Notes: a model not told the origin generated them from the letters alone. DNA of 64,000 nucleotides from Aquiluna sp. KACHI24 (GCF_025997915.1 NZ_AP026677.1:1054001-1118000), one strand, 5' to 3'. Shown: positions 27,123 through 36,482, counted from the stretch's first letter. Program-made: numbers and translations.

Positions 27123-28220
27123 TCACTCTAGGTACTCGGAAGCACCGTCAGGTATTTTGAACCATTCCCTACTTCCGCCAGTGAGCCCCGAATTTATGCT
27201 CATAAATATTGCACCCGCGGTCACAATCTCGTTGTTCACGATCCATAACATTTGATCCTCATCCGAATAAGGCGTCCCAACTAAGTTAAGCTCCGCTGCA
27301 ACCTTGTCAAACACTCTCCATCGAACTTCCTCTGTATCCAGGAGCTCGACGCCTTCCCAGACTGCTTTCTCAAGGAACTCTGCCTGTAAGAATTCTTTAG
27401 GAATGGACTCTGGGTCATCCCAAGAAGCCCCCTCTATTCCCCAATCCATTGGTTCGAGCGCCGATTCAAGATAACGGGTTGACCCTATTTTGAAAAGCCG
27501 GTCGTAAGATTCAGCTGCTTGCCAAATTAGGCTGTGGTAGTTGACGGCTTTGGGTTCTTCCCACTCTCTGAATGAGCCGACCGACGACTTCAGTAGGGAT
27601 TTTCCAGCAAATGAGAGCCACTGAAGATAAAAATCCAATGTCTCAACGTGGTCACCACTAAAACTCACACCCGAAGCAGCCAGTGAGACGCCTACAAAAC
27701 TACTTCCTTCCTCGTCCTCCCAAGTTAAGAACTCAAACTTGCCATACTCCTGAGCGTCGAGGATTGGAGCGAAATCCTCCCGGGCCCTTGCAATGTCCTC
27801 ATTGGCTCTTTCTGGGTGAATAATCTCCCCTAGCCCCATTTTCATCCGCAAGTCAGCCATAGGTCCGAAAGTGCGGAACATTGGGTCTATCTCGGCGGAG
27901 ACGAGACTAATCATCAACGGCCTTGCCTTGTAAACAGTTGTCAGTTCGCTCTCGAAAAGCAAGCTACTTGACCCTTCAGACGAGTTTCCATCTGTGGGCT
28001 CGAGTTCGTAATCTTCAATGCCAGATGGAATTCCCTTGAATTCTGCAAAGCTGTCTAATATCGCCCTTAGCTCAAGCATCTTTCCCCCTACTTTCAGCTC
28101 GTTCAAAAAAGAATTTATCCGATTTATATAGGTTCGGTGGAGTGAATTGTGCCTGCATGCTCGTTTGATAATTTCCTCATAAGCCTTGAGAAGACCTTTC
28201 TTCAAAACAATGTCGGACAC
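27123..28220 (-). CDS. Island protein of unknown function, 365 aa
   Basis: I do not recognise a family. It is a soluble, acidic 365-residue protein without signal peptide or membrane helix, rich in Trp and Glu, with a helical basic N-terminus (about 1-50) and a more acidic remainder. The start is GTG 28220 with GGGGAGG about 9 nt upstream. It is the left-most cargo gene, transcribed toward the tRNA. By position it could be a defence or accessory gene; there is no motif evidence for either. Confidence 0.6.
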   Translation of the reverse strand: MSDIVLKKGLLKAYEEIIKRACRHNSLHRTYINRINSFLNELKVGGKMLELRAILDSFAEFKGIPSGIEDYELEPTDGNSSEGSSSLLFESELTTVYKARPLMISLVSAEIDPMFRTFGPMADLRMKMGLGEIIHPERANEDIARAREDFAPILDAQEYGKFEFLTWEDEEGSSFVGVSLAASGVSFSGDHVETLDFYLQWLSFAGKSLLKSSVGSFREWEEPKAVNYHSLIWQAAESYDRLFKIGSTRYLESALEPMDWGIEGASWDDPESIPKEFLQAEFLEKAVWEGVELLDTEEVRWRVFDKVAAELNLVGTPYSDEDQMLWIVNNEIVTAGAIFMSINSGLTGGSREWFKIPDGASEYLE

Positions 28221-28345
28221 CTCGATTAGCCTCCCCGGAAGAATGTGCGAACGGAGTCACTGACTGTTGCTGACAAGGCCTGCAGAATTCAACAGAGTGC
28301 CGTCCTACCCGAGTGAGCATTATTGATTGAATAGAAAGGCAAGAA

Positions 28346-28852
28346 GTGATTGTTCAGATTCCCAACGGGCTAGTGAGACTAAGCAGAGAACCACAATTCT
28401 TGCTAGAAACATCAACCCCGCTCATCACCCTGCAAGTATCTGACTATGCGTCACTTGATTTGTTGGGACTGGATGAGCACGGAGACATGAGGCTGGATCC
28501 CAGAGATGAGCTTTTCCCTTTCTCGGTTCAGGTTTACCCAGATCAGCTGTTGCATCACTTTAGGGACATCGATTGGAATTCTCCAGATTTGATCTCGGAC
28601 TCCGATTTCACGCCTAGGCCCAAAGCATTCCGTTGGATTCGATGGTTTGACCAACTTCCCAATCGTCTGTACGGCGAACACTTTGGGAAGTACATGGTGG
28701 GCCATTGTTTTCCCGACGAAGTCAACAAAACCCGCTGGCTGCACTGCCTGCTAGATGACAAGTTTTACGCCTATCCGCTTGCTTCTTTCCCCAACGACTT
28801 TGACGACATTTGGATATACGAAGACGAGGAATCCGAAGACGAGGATGCCTAG
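28346..28852 (+). CDS. Island protein of unknown function, 168 aa
   Basis: No family recognised. A soluble 168-residue protein, rich in aromatic residues (WIRWFDQLPNRLYGEHFGKY) and ending in a strongly acidic tail (YEDEESEDEDA). It starts at GTG 28346 behind AAAGG and is divergent from the 365-aa gene across 125 bp. It ends overlapping the DUF4268 gene tail-to-tail by 4 bp. The acidic tail could mimic nucleic acid or mediate protein contacts; that is speculation. Confidence 0.55.
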   Translation: MIVQIPNGLVRLSREPQFLLETSTPLITLQVSDYASLDLLGLDEHGDMRLDPRDELFPFSVQVYPDQLLHHFRDIDWNSPDLISDSDFTPRPKAFRWIRWFDQLPNRLYGEHFGKYMVGHCFPDEVNKTRWLHCLLDDKFYAYPLASFPNDFDDIWIYEDEESEDEDA

Positions 28853-29805
28853 CCTACGGTTTTTATGGCTGATTTAAAGACGGGTGAGGACACGACTTTC
28901 CGAAGCTCCGCATATTCTTTTGCAAACCAGTTTCTATAGGTCTGCCAAGCCCCACGATCTTCCACGTCGGCAACGGAGCCATAGATTGAGATTCGCGATG
29001 CAATCTTTCCCTCTAGAGGCTCGAAAACGAGCTTGGAGGTCGTCAACTGTTGAAGCTGAGATTGGACTTCATTCACAGCATCAAAACGCTTTGCGCTCTT
29101 CTCCGGATCTCTGCTTCCGAAGTACAACTCGACCCGTAGCCCTTTTCCTGAGAAGACCAAGTTCAGCGAAAGGTCCGCAAATCCGGTGAATGTCGGGAAA
29201 TATGAGCGAGCCCAGGCAGTCCGCTCCCGAAGATCCGGATACTCATCGCCAAGCTCGGCAATTAGGCTTTCCCAGAATTCCCCGTAGGCATTCAATCGGT
29301 CGGAGCGGCTGGCCTTTGACGCGGATTCACGCACTTGTTTGCCCCAAACGTTTGGCTCGACAACCAAGTCCAGCATCGGCGCTGGAAGAGAATCTCCGAT
29401 TTTTATTGCCCGAACTTCAACCCCAAAAAAGTGAGTCTCATTATCGGTAACCGAATTCAGCCAGTTGAGAGCTGCTCGATGCTCTTCCCGGATTTGCTTT
29501 GCAACCCACACGACAATCTGAGGTCGAACGCCCCCGGCGTAGGTGAGCAGTTGACCAAGATGTGAGTGGTTTGACTTCTCCAATTGATTCTCGATTATCA
29601 CCGATCGACCGGAAGCCAGATCAGTGCCAACAAGGTCGAGAGAAAAAGAACCGATTGGATGTTCTTTGGAAAGGTCCAGGTCCAGACCTAGAAGTTCACC
29701 AAGTTCCTGTGGGTTCTCTTCAAGCCAAGGGGTGAAGGACAGCGCTTCGTGTGGCCACACTGACCGAAGATCGACTTCCTGAATGCGTCCAATTTTCGTG
29801 TTCAT
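28849..29805 (-). CDS. DUF4268-containing PD-(D/E)xK-like nuclease, last gene of defence operon
   Basis: A 318-residue protein. The N-terminal half carries a restriction-nuclease-like core: GSFSLDLVGTDLASGRSVIIE with D57, then E72-N-Q74 as an E-x-Q variant of the (D/E)xK motif, and SHLGQLLTYA downstream. The C-terminal half matches DUF4268, a domain found beside restriction systems. The start overlaps the helicase stop by 4 bp (29802-29805). A likely role is DNA cleavage, or target recognition with the helicase; this is inferred, as activity cannot be read from sequence. Confidence 0.75.
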   Translation of the reverse strand: MNTKIGRIQEVDLRSVWPHEALSFTPWLEENPQELGELLGLDLDLSKEHPIGSFSLDLVGTDLASGRSVIIENQLEKSNHSHLGQLLTYAGGVRPQIVVWVAKQIREEHRAALNWLNSVTDNETHFFGVEVRAIKIGDSLPAPMLDLVVEPNVWGKQVRESASKASRSDRLNAYGEFWESLIAELGDEYPDLRERTAWARSYFPTFTGFADLSLNLVFSGKGLRVELYFGSRDPEKSAKRFDAVNEVQSQLQQLTTSKLVFEPLEGKIASRISIYGSVADVEDRGAWQTYRNWFAKEYAELRKVVSSPVFKSAIKTVG

Positions 29806-32540
29806 CCCAACATCACCTGCTTTAGTGTCTTGTCCCCAAGCCTCCAGCTTTTCCAGGATTCTGTCTCATCATCTAAACCGAGTGCTTTCGCTGCTTCAAC
29901 GGGACCGGCATACCGAATTCCATCAATAAGCAAACCAAAGTCGTCGGTCACAAAAGCTGAAGTTCCGGCTGGGACAAACACAAGTTCGTCCCCTTCATTC
30001 AAAAGGCCACGCTGAATAAGGGCAGCGAACTTCTCTTCCCTGGTAAGTCTCCACCCGCCAAGGGTCTCCGGAGCTTCCTCGTGGAAGTATGAAAGGCTTG
30101 GATTCTCGAACGACCTAAATTTCCAGACAGCATCATCCATCTTGGAGTCATTGAAAACCCTGCAGTCGACAAGTTGCTTGAAGTCTTTAATCGACAGCCC
30201 GGTGACTTTCACAAAGAGATCTGGCTCGACCTGCTCAATGATGTCTTTGATGGTTCTCTCTCTGTCATCGGTGAGATACATAAATGCCGGGATTCGCGTG
30301 ATGAATCTTCTAAGCTTTTGCTTTAGATTCTCCCTGCGCTTCGCCGACTCATCCTTGATTTTCTTTTCTCTCTCGTTCAGTGGCTCTTTAGTGAGCTTCT
30401 TAGGCCTGAGTTCCTTGTGGCTGGAAATCATGGCGGTGAGGTCGTTACCAATGTTTCTAAACATCTCAATTTGCTCAAGTGACTCAAGCAGCCCAGGATT
30501 CGCGAGGATGTTTTCCATCGACTTGATGTCCAAGTTGATTAGCTCGGGTGAGTTCCACCTTCGAGCAAGCATCGAGGAGGAGACTCCGCGAGTTAGATAG
30601 TCGATGACATCGCCGGCTTTGAGCTGGCTCATCGCGTAACCATCAAAGCTCAGGACAGGTAAGAACTCCATGAATTCGGCGATGGCTTGCTCGTCGTCCT
30701 TCTCAGAGGCCACCTCGGACTTCAAGCGGGTTGCGTAGTCAACGATTTGGCGCAAGGCCCGGTTAGGAGAAAAGTCCAAGACGAAGCAACGTTCTTTTTG
30801 GACGACCTCTTTCTCACCGCCCAATTCAGTGTCGATGTAAGAAGTGACCCAAGGTGATTGAACTCGGAAAGCGGCCTGGAAGTAAGATTCTGGACTCTTT
30901 AGCTCTCTGAGCATAAAAATGCCCGTCCAAGCCTTGACAGTCACCCCAGTCATGAGCTTTCCACATGAAAGTGTGATTGACTTTCGATCCTGAGGTGAGG
31001 AGCCGATCGCTTTTTCAACTGGTGGGAGTGCTTTGTCACCAATTCCTGCCTTCGAACCGGCAGCCACGACTATTTCATAGTCTCTAAAGAAAGTGTTGTG
31101 TTGAGCCCTTAGGAGGTCAGCCATCGCATAGCAAGAGTCCACGCTTGGCAGATACCACACGGTGTGCTGAAGCGCGGTCAAGAGATCAAGATTCTCAAAA
31201 GGCAGTGGAGGCCTCTTCTGATTGGCAACATTTGCCCAAAGGGAGTTGAGGTCCTGTCCTCGGAGCAAGTCGAGCCATTTCTGAACGTCTCGTTCGTGCT
31301 TGAACTTAGGCGCTCCGGACTCTGATTTCTCTGTCTTGAAGAACTCGGTGAGTGAGAATTCAGACTTGTTATTCAGAGCCACCTCTCGGAGTGCATCAGG
31401 CATTTCATAGGTCATCAAGACCATCTCCGGAAGCCCGAGATACGGATTGGGTTTATCTTCTGACCAGTTCTTTTTTGCAGACTGCTCATCCGAGTAGGTC
31501 CAGTTGAAAACTTGATTCTCAAGGAATTCGCCTTCGGTGAGGGCCCTGAATGGGGTGCCCGACAAGTAAAGGTAGTGGTTTACCTTGAATGGGATAGTCG
31601 CCTCAAGGTCCTCCTTGAAGTCCGAATCCAAATCAGGCGTATCCAACTCCTTGGCTTCACTTGAGTCGCCAGAGGTCCCAGCCTCTTTATCCTCTAAATA
31701 GATAGATCTCGCTGCATCCCTCCATGCACCGAAGTGATACTCATCGACAATGACTGCATCCCACTCAACCTCATAAAGACCCTCATTTTTCGCCTTAGGT
31801 TGCCCATTGGCATCCTTCCCAAGAACATCCTGAAAGGAGGCGAACCAGACCAGCGGACGATTCATAGATAAGTCAGGAATGGGGTCGCTCTTCCCCTTGA
31901 ACTCCCAGCCCTCGAAATCAATGTGGCCATAAAGGTCCTCCCGCCAATTTGTCTCAACAGCAGGCTTATAAGTGAGAACTAGGATTCTCTTCCAACCCAT
32001 TTCTCTTGCGAGCTGGTAAGAGGTGAAGGTCTTACCAAATCGCATTTTTGCGTTCCACAGGAAATGAGGGGCGGACTCAGTCTGTGAAGCCCTTCGAAAA
32101 TAGGCAGCCGTTTCCCGAACCGCGCGCTCCTGCTCTGGCCTGGGCTTGAAGTCAAGCCTGGTTCTGACGCTTTCGAGTTTTGCGCCTGCTTTTACAGATG
32201 CTATTGCGGTCCTAACTTCGTCAACTGTGCACTCGAACCATTCACCATCTCTTCTGTGAACTCCCGCTTGTTGAAGTGCTTTGTGGACACTGTGATCCCT
32301 AAACGCCTCGCCTGACTCTGTTATGGCGGATTCCACAAGCAAAAGTTCATAGGGGGACTCCGCTGGCATTTTCACTGCATTTAACTGCTCGCGTATTCGC
32401 ACTGAAACATCCCTGTCGGTGTCACCAACCTTGACTAATCCAGTCCCTTGTCTTTTGCCTTGCCAGGGGTCCTCGGCGTAAGCGGGAAGTGAGTACACAT
32501 ATATTTTTGGGTACCTAGTAGACTGCCCTATCTTCGTCAT
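29802..32540 (-). CDS. SF2 DEAD/DEAH-type helicase with N-terminal GIY-YIG/T5orf172-like domain
   Basis: A 912-residue restriction-type helicase. Residues 10-120 resemble a GIY-YIG/T5orf172 nuclease fold (KIYVYSLP ... GLVKVGDTDRDVSVRI ... H ... GEWFEC). The SF2 motor follows: motif I AKMRFGKT (164-171), motif II DEYH (266-269), motif III LSGTPF (326-331) and a motif VI-like FQAAFRVQS. The C-terminal about 300 residues are charged and unrecognised. It overlaps the genes on both sides by 4 bp. It would translocate on DNA for restriction, with cleavage by its own N-terminal domain or by the DUF4268 partner. Confidence 0.8.
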   Translation of the reverse strand: MTKIGQSTRYPKIYVYSLPAYAEDPWQGKRQGTGLVKVGDTDRDVSVRIREQLNAVKMPAESPYELLLVESAITESGEAFRDHSVHKALQQAGVHRRDGEWFECTVDEVRTAIASVKAGAKLESVRTRLDFKPRPEQERAVRETAAYFRRASQTESAPHFLWNAKMRFGKTFTSYQLAREMGWKRILVLTYKPAVETNWREDLYGHIDFEGWEFKGKSDPIPDLSMNRPLVWFASFQDVLGKDANGQPKAKNEGLYEVEWDAVIVDEYHFGAWRDAARSIYLEDKEAGTSGDSSEAKELDTPDLDSDFKEDLEATIPFKVNHYLYLSGTPFRALTEGEFLENQVFNWTYSDEQSAKKNWSEDKPNPYLGLPEMVLMTYEMPDALREVALNNKSEFSLTEFFKTEKSESGAPKFKHERDVQKWLDLLRGQDLNSLWANVANQKRPPLPFENLDLLTALQHTVWYLPSVDSCYAMADLLRAQHNTFFRDYEIVVAAGSKAGIGDKALPPVEKAIGSSPQDRKSITLSCGKLMTGVTVKAWTGIFMLRELKSPESYFQAAFRVQSPWVTSYIDTELGGEKEVVQKERCFVLDFSPNRALRQIVDYATRLKSEVASEKDDEQAIAEFMEFLPVLSFDGYAMSQLKAGDVIDYLTRGVSSSMLARRWNSPELINLDIKSMENILANPGLLESLEQIEMFRNIGNDLTAMISSHKELRPKKLTKEPLNEREKKIKDESAKRRENLKQKLRRFITRIPAFMYLTDDRERTIKDIIEQVEPDLFVKVTGLSIKDFKQLVDCRVFNDSKMDDAVWKFRSFENPSLSYFHEEAPETLGGWRLTREEKFAALIQRGLLNEGDELVFVPAGTSAFVTDDFGLLIDGIRYAGPVEAAKALGLDDETESWKSWRLGDKTLKQVMLG

Positions 32541-34048
32541 TCAAGGACCATTTCCTTGATGCGACTGTCGATCAATTGCCATTCGCTGTCAGTTAGGCCG
32601 AACATATTAACCAACTCTGCATCTGTCCAAATCCTGTCGAAGGTAACTCTCGGAACCCATTTGTAGGTTCCGCGCGGAGCATCTTGACCAGCCTTTCGAA
32701 GGGATACAAGGAACCTAAAGAATTTGGTCGCAACGTAGCTAGCGACCGACTTTGCCTCATCTTCGCTTTTCAGAGGCCCAATTAGCAAAAAGGTTTCGGT
32801 ACAAACCCAATTCGGACCAAGCATTTCTGGCTTGAAAATTACCGTATCGAAGGCACTTTTTTCCCGTTCACGGCCAGACCCAGCTCTGCGGATCGCGACC
32901 TTCCAGGAGGGAACAAAATCTAGCCCGGTCTGAATCTCTGTTTTGGTAACCCATGTTTTTCCCGTCCTTTCGAGAAGAGGGAGATCTCCCGGCTTGCTGA
33001 CTTTGTGCCCAGAGAAATTTGTTGCTAGCCCAAATGGTTTTCTCGCCGAAACTAGGTCCTCGATGGACTCAAAAGTTGCCACTTTGTCAACGATAGCCTC
33101 CGCACGATAATCTCGAAGAAGAACGTCGTATTTATCCAGTTTCCTCAAAGCCGTTCGCTCTTCCCCCAGGAAGTGGGAAGTTACTGTGCAGTCGCCGTCG
33201 TGATTCGCTTCCCATAGGAAGTAACAAATGCCACCATTTATGCCGACTTGGGGAAATACCTCGGCGGCATTTTGGTAGTCAACAATCTTGACGAGGCGCT
33301 TATCCGACAACATAGACTGGCGAAACGAGTCCAGCCCCTTCCCCCCCACCATCCAACGCGAGGGAATAATCATGCTGAGGTATTGGGGAGACAGTCTCAT
33401 AGCCTGATCTACAAAAAGATTGTAAATTGGGGATGATGATGGTGAGTCTGACTCATCGTCTGATTGATACGGGGGGTTTCCAACCACAATATCAAACTTC
33501 AAACCAATCTCCTTCTCGATAAATCTTCGTCCTTCTTGGTGGAGAAGGGCGTAAGCATAGTTTTCTGTTTCAGCCCCTCCACCCTGGTCTGCTTCCGCGG
33601 CCAGGCATTCTGAGCACCTACCTCGAAAAAACACGTGTTCGACCCTTTTGTAAATCAAATTCCCTTGGTCACTTGGGAACTTGACGACTGACTTGTCGCT
33701 GTTTGCCCACTTTGAGCAATACAGAGAGCGCCGGCTCACAAGGCTAGTTAATTCTGTTATCGCCACTCCAAAAACCATGTTCCGCAGAATGTGTTCTAAG
33801 CGCTGCTGCTCTTCTGGAATCTCGTCCTTGAGGCCGACAAGCAATCGCTTGGTAATCTCACGAAGAAAGACTCCGGTCTTTGTAAACGGGTCAATCCAGC
33901 GGAGCGAGGGATTCCTCCAAACATCCGCTGGTAGAAGATCGAGCATTTGCTTCGCAACCGAGGGTGGTGTGAAGACCTCATCGTTAGATAAATCCGCGAT
34001 GACCTCAAGGATGTCTGGCTCTTTAGTGTTGTTGTAGGAATTCAGCAT
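32537..34048 (-). CDS. Eco57I-type N6-adenine DNA methyltransferase, catalytic NPPY subunit
   Basis: A 503-residue methylase-like protein. The N-terminus has EVFTPPSVAKQMLDLLP and a degenerate SAM motif I (DPFTKTGVFL, 53-62); the catalytic motif IV NPPY is intact at 191-194. C111, C145 and C148 (CSEC) could bind a metal. The C-terminal half is probably target recognition. The start directly follows the 264-aa methylase gene (stop 34049), and the stop overlaps the helicase start. It probably acts as a heterodimer with the neighbouring methylase. Confidence 0.8.
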   Translation of the reverse strand: MLNSYNNTKEPDILEVIADLSNDEVFTPPSVAKQMLDLLPADVWRNPSLRWIDPFTKTGVFLREITKRLLVGLKDEIPEEQQRLEHILRNMVFGVAITELTSLVSRRSLYCSKWANSDKSVVKFPSDQGNLIYKRVEHVFFRGRCSECLAAEADQGGGAETENYAYALLHQEGRRFIEKEIGLKFDIVVGNPPYQSDDESDSPSSSPIYNLFVDQAMRLSPQYLSMIIPSRWMVGGKGLDSFRQSMLSDKRLVKIVDYQNAAEVFPQVGINGGICYFLWEANHDGDCTVTSHFLGEERTALRKLDKYDVLLRDYRAEAIVDKVATFESIEDLVSARKPFGLATNFSGHKVSKPGDLPLLERTGKTWVTKTEIQTGLDFVPSWKVAIRRAGSGREREKSAFDTVIFKPEMLGPNWVCTETFLLIGPLKSEDEAKSVASYVATKFFRFLVSLRKAGQDAPRGTYKWVPRVTFDRIWTDAELVNMFGLTDSEWQLIDSRIKEMVLE

Positions 34049-34843
34049 CTATCTTGTCCCCCGACGAATAATGCCCTTTGGTTTCCAAGTTACACGAGGG
34101 GCAGAGCCCAAGTCACTCACATAGCCATCCCAGTGCATTTGAGGTTCAGAGGCTCCGAAAATGTCGAGCATCCCGTCATCCTTGGGTCGATTGGCCTCTT
34201 GAATCTCGCCCCACTTGTGAAAGCGAATCTCAACTCGCCCTTGCTCGAAGTCCCATTTGTACTCCGGGATTGGCATCTCATCCCGATTAGTTGGTTTGCC
34301 ATTGGAATCAGACTCCAGCATGTTGCCTATAAGCACATTGTGCTCAAGAATCCACTCCGCGGCAGCGGTGAGACTCTCAAGGTAGACAGGGTCAAATAGG
34401 TCAAGACAGAGGTGCCTGAAGTGCTCCAGAAGTCGCTTGCGAGCGCCGTCACTCTCAACGTCCTCATGACCCAGGATGTTGTCCTCTGAGATATCGATTC
34501 CGTAAATAGAAGCAAGGGCTTCAAGGGCGTAAGTCGCTTTGACTATTTCAGAGGACTCTGACTTCAAAACGCCCTTCAGTGCTGCGAATTTCCGGTAGAG
34601 AACAACAACCAAAAAGCGGCCGTTTCCACAACTCGGTTCTAGGTAAGTCTTGCTGGGGCGGTAACTCCAAGCCTCCTCAGGAAGCAGGTCAAGCATGTCT
34701 TCAATTATGTTGAAGGGAGTAAATACCTCTCCGGCATCGCGCACTCGCTCCGTGGACTTAACCAGCCCCTCATCCCAGTAGCGGGAGGTTGTTTCTCTCA
34801 TCAACCTAAATTTAGCGGCAGCATCGGACATTCCTTGAGCCAA
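34049..34843 (-). CDS. Methyltransferase-like protein with intact SAM motif and no NPPY
   Basis: A 264-residue protein, first gene of the defence operon. The N-terminus contains EVFTPFNIIEDMLDLLP, closely matching the next protein, followed by an intact motif I LEPSCGNGRFL (68-78) and IYGIDIS. No (N/D)PPY catalytic motif is present; the corresponding region reads VLIGNMLES. It thus complements the 503-aa partner, which has NPPY but a weak motif I. The ORF opens at TTG 34843; ATG 34831 and ATG 34801 are alternatives, and the true start is unclear. Confidence 0.7.
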   Translation of the reverse strand: MAQGMSDAAAKFRLMRETTSRYWDEGLVKSTERVRDAGEVFTPFNIIEDMLDLLPEEAWSYRPSKTYLEPSCGNGRFLVVVLYRKFAALKGVLKSESSEIVKATYALEALASIYGIDISEDNILGHEDVESDGARKRLLEHFRHLCLDLFDPVYLESLTAAAEWILEHNVLIGNMLESDSNGKPTNRDEMPIPEYKWDFEQGRVEIRFHKWGEIQEANRPKDDGMLDIFGASEPQMHWDGYVSDLGSAPRVTWKPKGIIRRGTR

Positions 34844-34862
34844 CTGCCTAAATCGTTTTCGA
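34835..34862 (+). repeat. Imperfect direct repeat, copy 1, left of the 400-aa gene
   Basis: Contains ACTGCCTAAATCGTTTTC. It matches 36274-36301 (ACTGCCTGAATCGTTTTC, with TTGAGC just before in both) in the same orientation. The two copies bracket the 400-aa island gene, and this copy overlaps the methylase start region. Confidence 0.6.
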
Positions 34863-35027
34863 CCCTCGCCCTTACGCAGGGCCCGTTAGAACCCTCACGC
34901 GGCTGATCCGCAGTACCTAATGATTCGAGTGTTGGCTCAATTGTTGGTCGATGAAATCGTTCACGGCGCAAAATTTCTAATAAGTTAATTTCCTGAGGTG
35001 ATTTTCATCTCGAAATGGGGGGTAATT

Positions 35028-36230
35028 ATGTCTGATGACCTATCGCGCGATGTATCTCGAGGCGTGCAGGATGCAATATACAGAGTCCGTATAAATGACA
35101 TGGCGTTGCAGGGGATTGACAATCTTGTCGATGGCGTCGCACAGCATCTTGATCGGAAAGTCTGGCTGGCGAAGGAAGCCTGGTATTGGAGCATCTACAA
35201 CATGTCGGTGCTTTCCGATCCCCATCTAGAGGGTAAGTTCACGTGGGAGCCCTGGCGACAGAAAATCCAGAGCTTCAAAAAACCTATGTTCGACCAGGAG
35301 GGCAAGGCTCGAGAGGTCGCAGCCCTTATCAATCAGGAATTTAGGGAAGCCGGGTATCCAGTTGATGAAATGATGCAGACCTTGGAAACCAGGCGAAGCC
35401 ATTACAGCAGTTATCTAGATCGGGTAGCTAAAGAGGAAGAGTCGATTGCCAAGTTCGGTCACCTGGTAGGTGTCGACTTTAAGAACTTCGATGAAATGGT
35501 CGCCTACATGGGTCAACCGAACATCTTCACAAAGTGGATTGGTGGCCCGCAGGAAATTTCGGATTTCTGCAAGTCCATTGGTTTTTTAGCCGACCCGGAT
35601 CAGTTAGTCGGGGTGTTTGTTCGGGAAACGGATTGTGACGAATGCACTACAAGTAGCACCGTGACACATGCTTTGCTCGTCAGAGAGATTGATCATCTCG
35701 CTGAGACCCAAATGTCTTGGTGGAAGGCACAGTTCGAGCCTCAGGATGACTTACTGCTTTTGGGTAACGGCTGGGGTGGTTATCTTTACAGGGCCCCTGT
35801 TTGCATTCACATGCCCTTTGAGAATATGAGCCTCCAAATCGCCCAGGGTCTCAAAGCGCTTACCTTTGGCTATTACTACCCGTTTAAGACTCTCAAAGAC
35901 CACTTGTCGCAGGTCGAAAAAGACTTCGAAGGCAAGTTCAACTTCAAGAATTGGGTTGGAATGGGAATTGACGATGAAGAGGAGACGGCCCTGAAGAATG
36001 GGCAGCTGCAAGTATTTAGCTACCAAGGACCGGAATCTTTGGGCAAACCAGTGGGAATCAAATTTAGGATTCAAGAGGCAGGTATGTATGACTTTTGGTA
36101 CACGGATTGGAGTTACTACATTGAAGGGGGCTGCCTCGATATCGGAATCGCGGGGGATACAGACGCGACGCTGAGTTTTGGGCAACAGTTCCATGAAGCG
36201 GTCGATGAGAAAATTCGGTCACAAAACTGA
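35028..36230 (+). CDS. Island protein of unknown function, 400 aa, flanked by direct repeats
   Basis: I do not recognise a family. It is a soluble protein, acidic and rich in Trp/Tyr/Phe, with no signal peptide. A Cys pair (DCDECTTSS) and an aromatic C-terminal segment (YDFWYTDWSYYIEGG) are the visible landmarks. The start is taken as ATG 35028 (MSDDLSRDVSRG) behind a GGGGGG run; the frame is open to GTG 34998. It is divergent from the methylase operon and bracketed by a 27-28-nt direct repeat, so it may have entered as a cassette. A defence role is inference from location only. Confidence 0.6.
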   Translation: MSDDLSRDVSRGVQDAIYRVRINDMALQGIDNLVDGVAQHLDRKVWLAKEAWYWSIYNMSVLSDPHLEGKFTWEPWRQKIQSFKKPMFDQEGKAREVAALINQEFREAGYPVDEMMQTLETRRSHYSSYLDRVAKEEESIAKFGHLVGVDFKNFDEMVAYMGQPNIFTKWIGGPQEISDFCKSIGFLADPDQLVGVFVRETDCDECTTSSTVTHALLVREIDHLAETQMSWWKAQFEPQDDLLLLGNGWGGYLYRAPVCIHMPFENMSLQIAQGLKALTFGYYYPFKTLKDHLSQVEKDFEGKFNFKNWVGMGIDDEEETALKNGQLQVFSYQGPESLGKPVGIKFRIQEAGMYDFWYTDWSYYIEGGCLDIGIAGDTDATLSFGQQFHEAVDEKIRSQN

Positions 36231-36482
36231 TCCCTCCCAGCACAGTTGAGGCACATCAAGAACAAGTTCAATTTGAGCTACTGCCTGAATCGTTTTCAGA
36301 CTTTCTGTGTGCGCGACCACCTTTCCAACCTTTTTCTGCACCTTTTTAATGGTTGATAGCCTCGGAGGCCTTATAAATAGAGGGTTTCAGATTCGGCTTG
36401 GATTTCCAGGTTTTTGCCTATTGGTAACTTCAAATAGCCCAGTTTCCGCTTTTTTGCTAGTTGGATTTTTCACTCATAGTTA
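36231..36482. other. AT-rich gap between the 400-aa gene and rep
   Basis: About 250 bp downstream of both convergent genes. It holds the second direct repeat (36274-36301) and three closely spaced ACCTTT runs (36319, 36328 and 36340). It could contain a replication origin for the Rep protein, but I see no convincing nick-site hairpin. Confidence 0.3.
36274..36301 (+). repeat. Imperfect direct repeat, copy 2, right of the 400-aa gene
   Basis: Partner of 34835-34862. A shorter related run, GCTACTGCCTGGAAT, recurs at 37385-37399 on the far side of the rep gene. Confidence 0.6.

Noticed and set aside
32537-34843. The two methylase genes as one frameshifted gene.
   Set aside because: Each has its own N-terminal EVFTP...MLDLLP block, and the second starts right at the first one's stop; this is a duplication/split pair, not a broken ORF.
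36319-36347. ACCTTT runs as replication iterons or a CRISPR-like array.
   Set aside because: Only three short, unevenly spaced copies; no spacers, and HUH Reps use nick-site hairpins instead of iterons.
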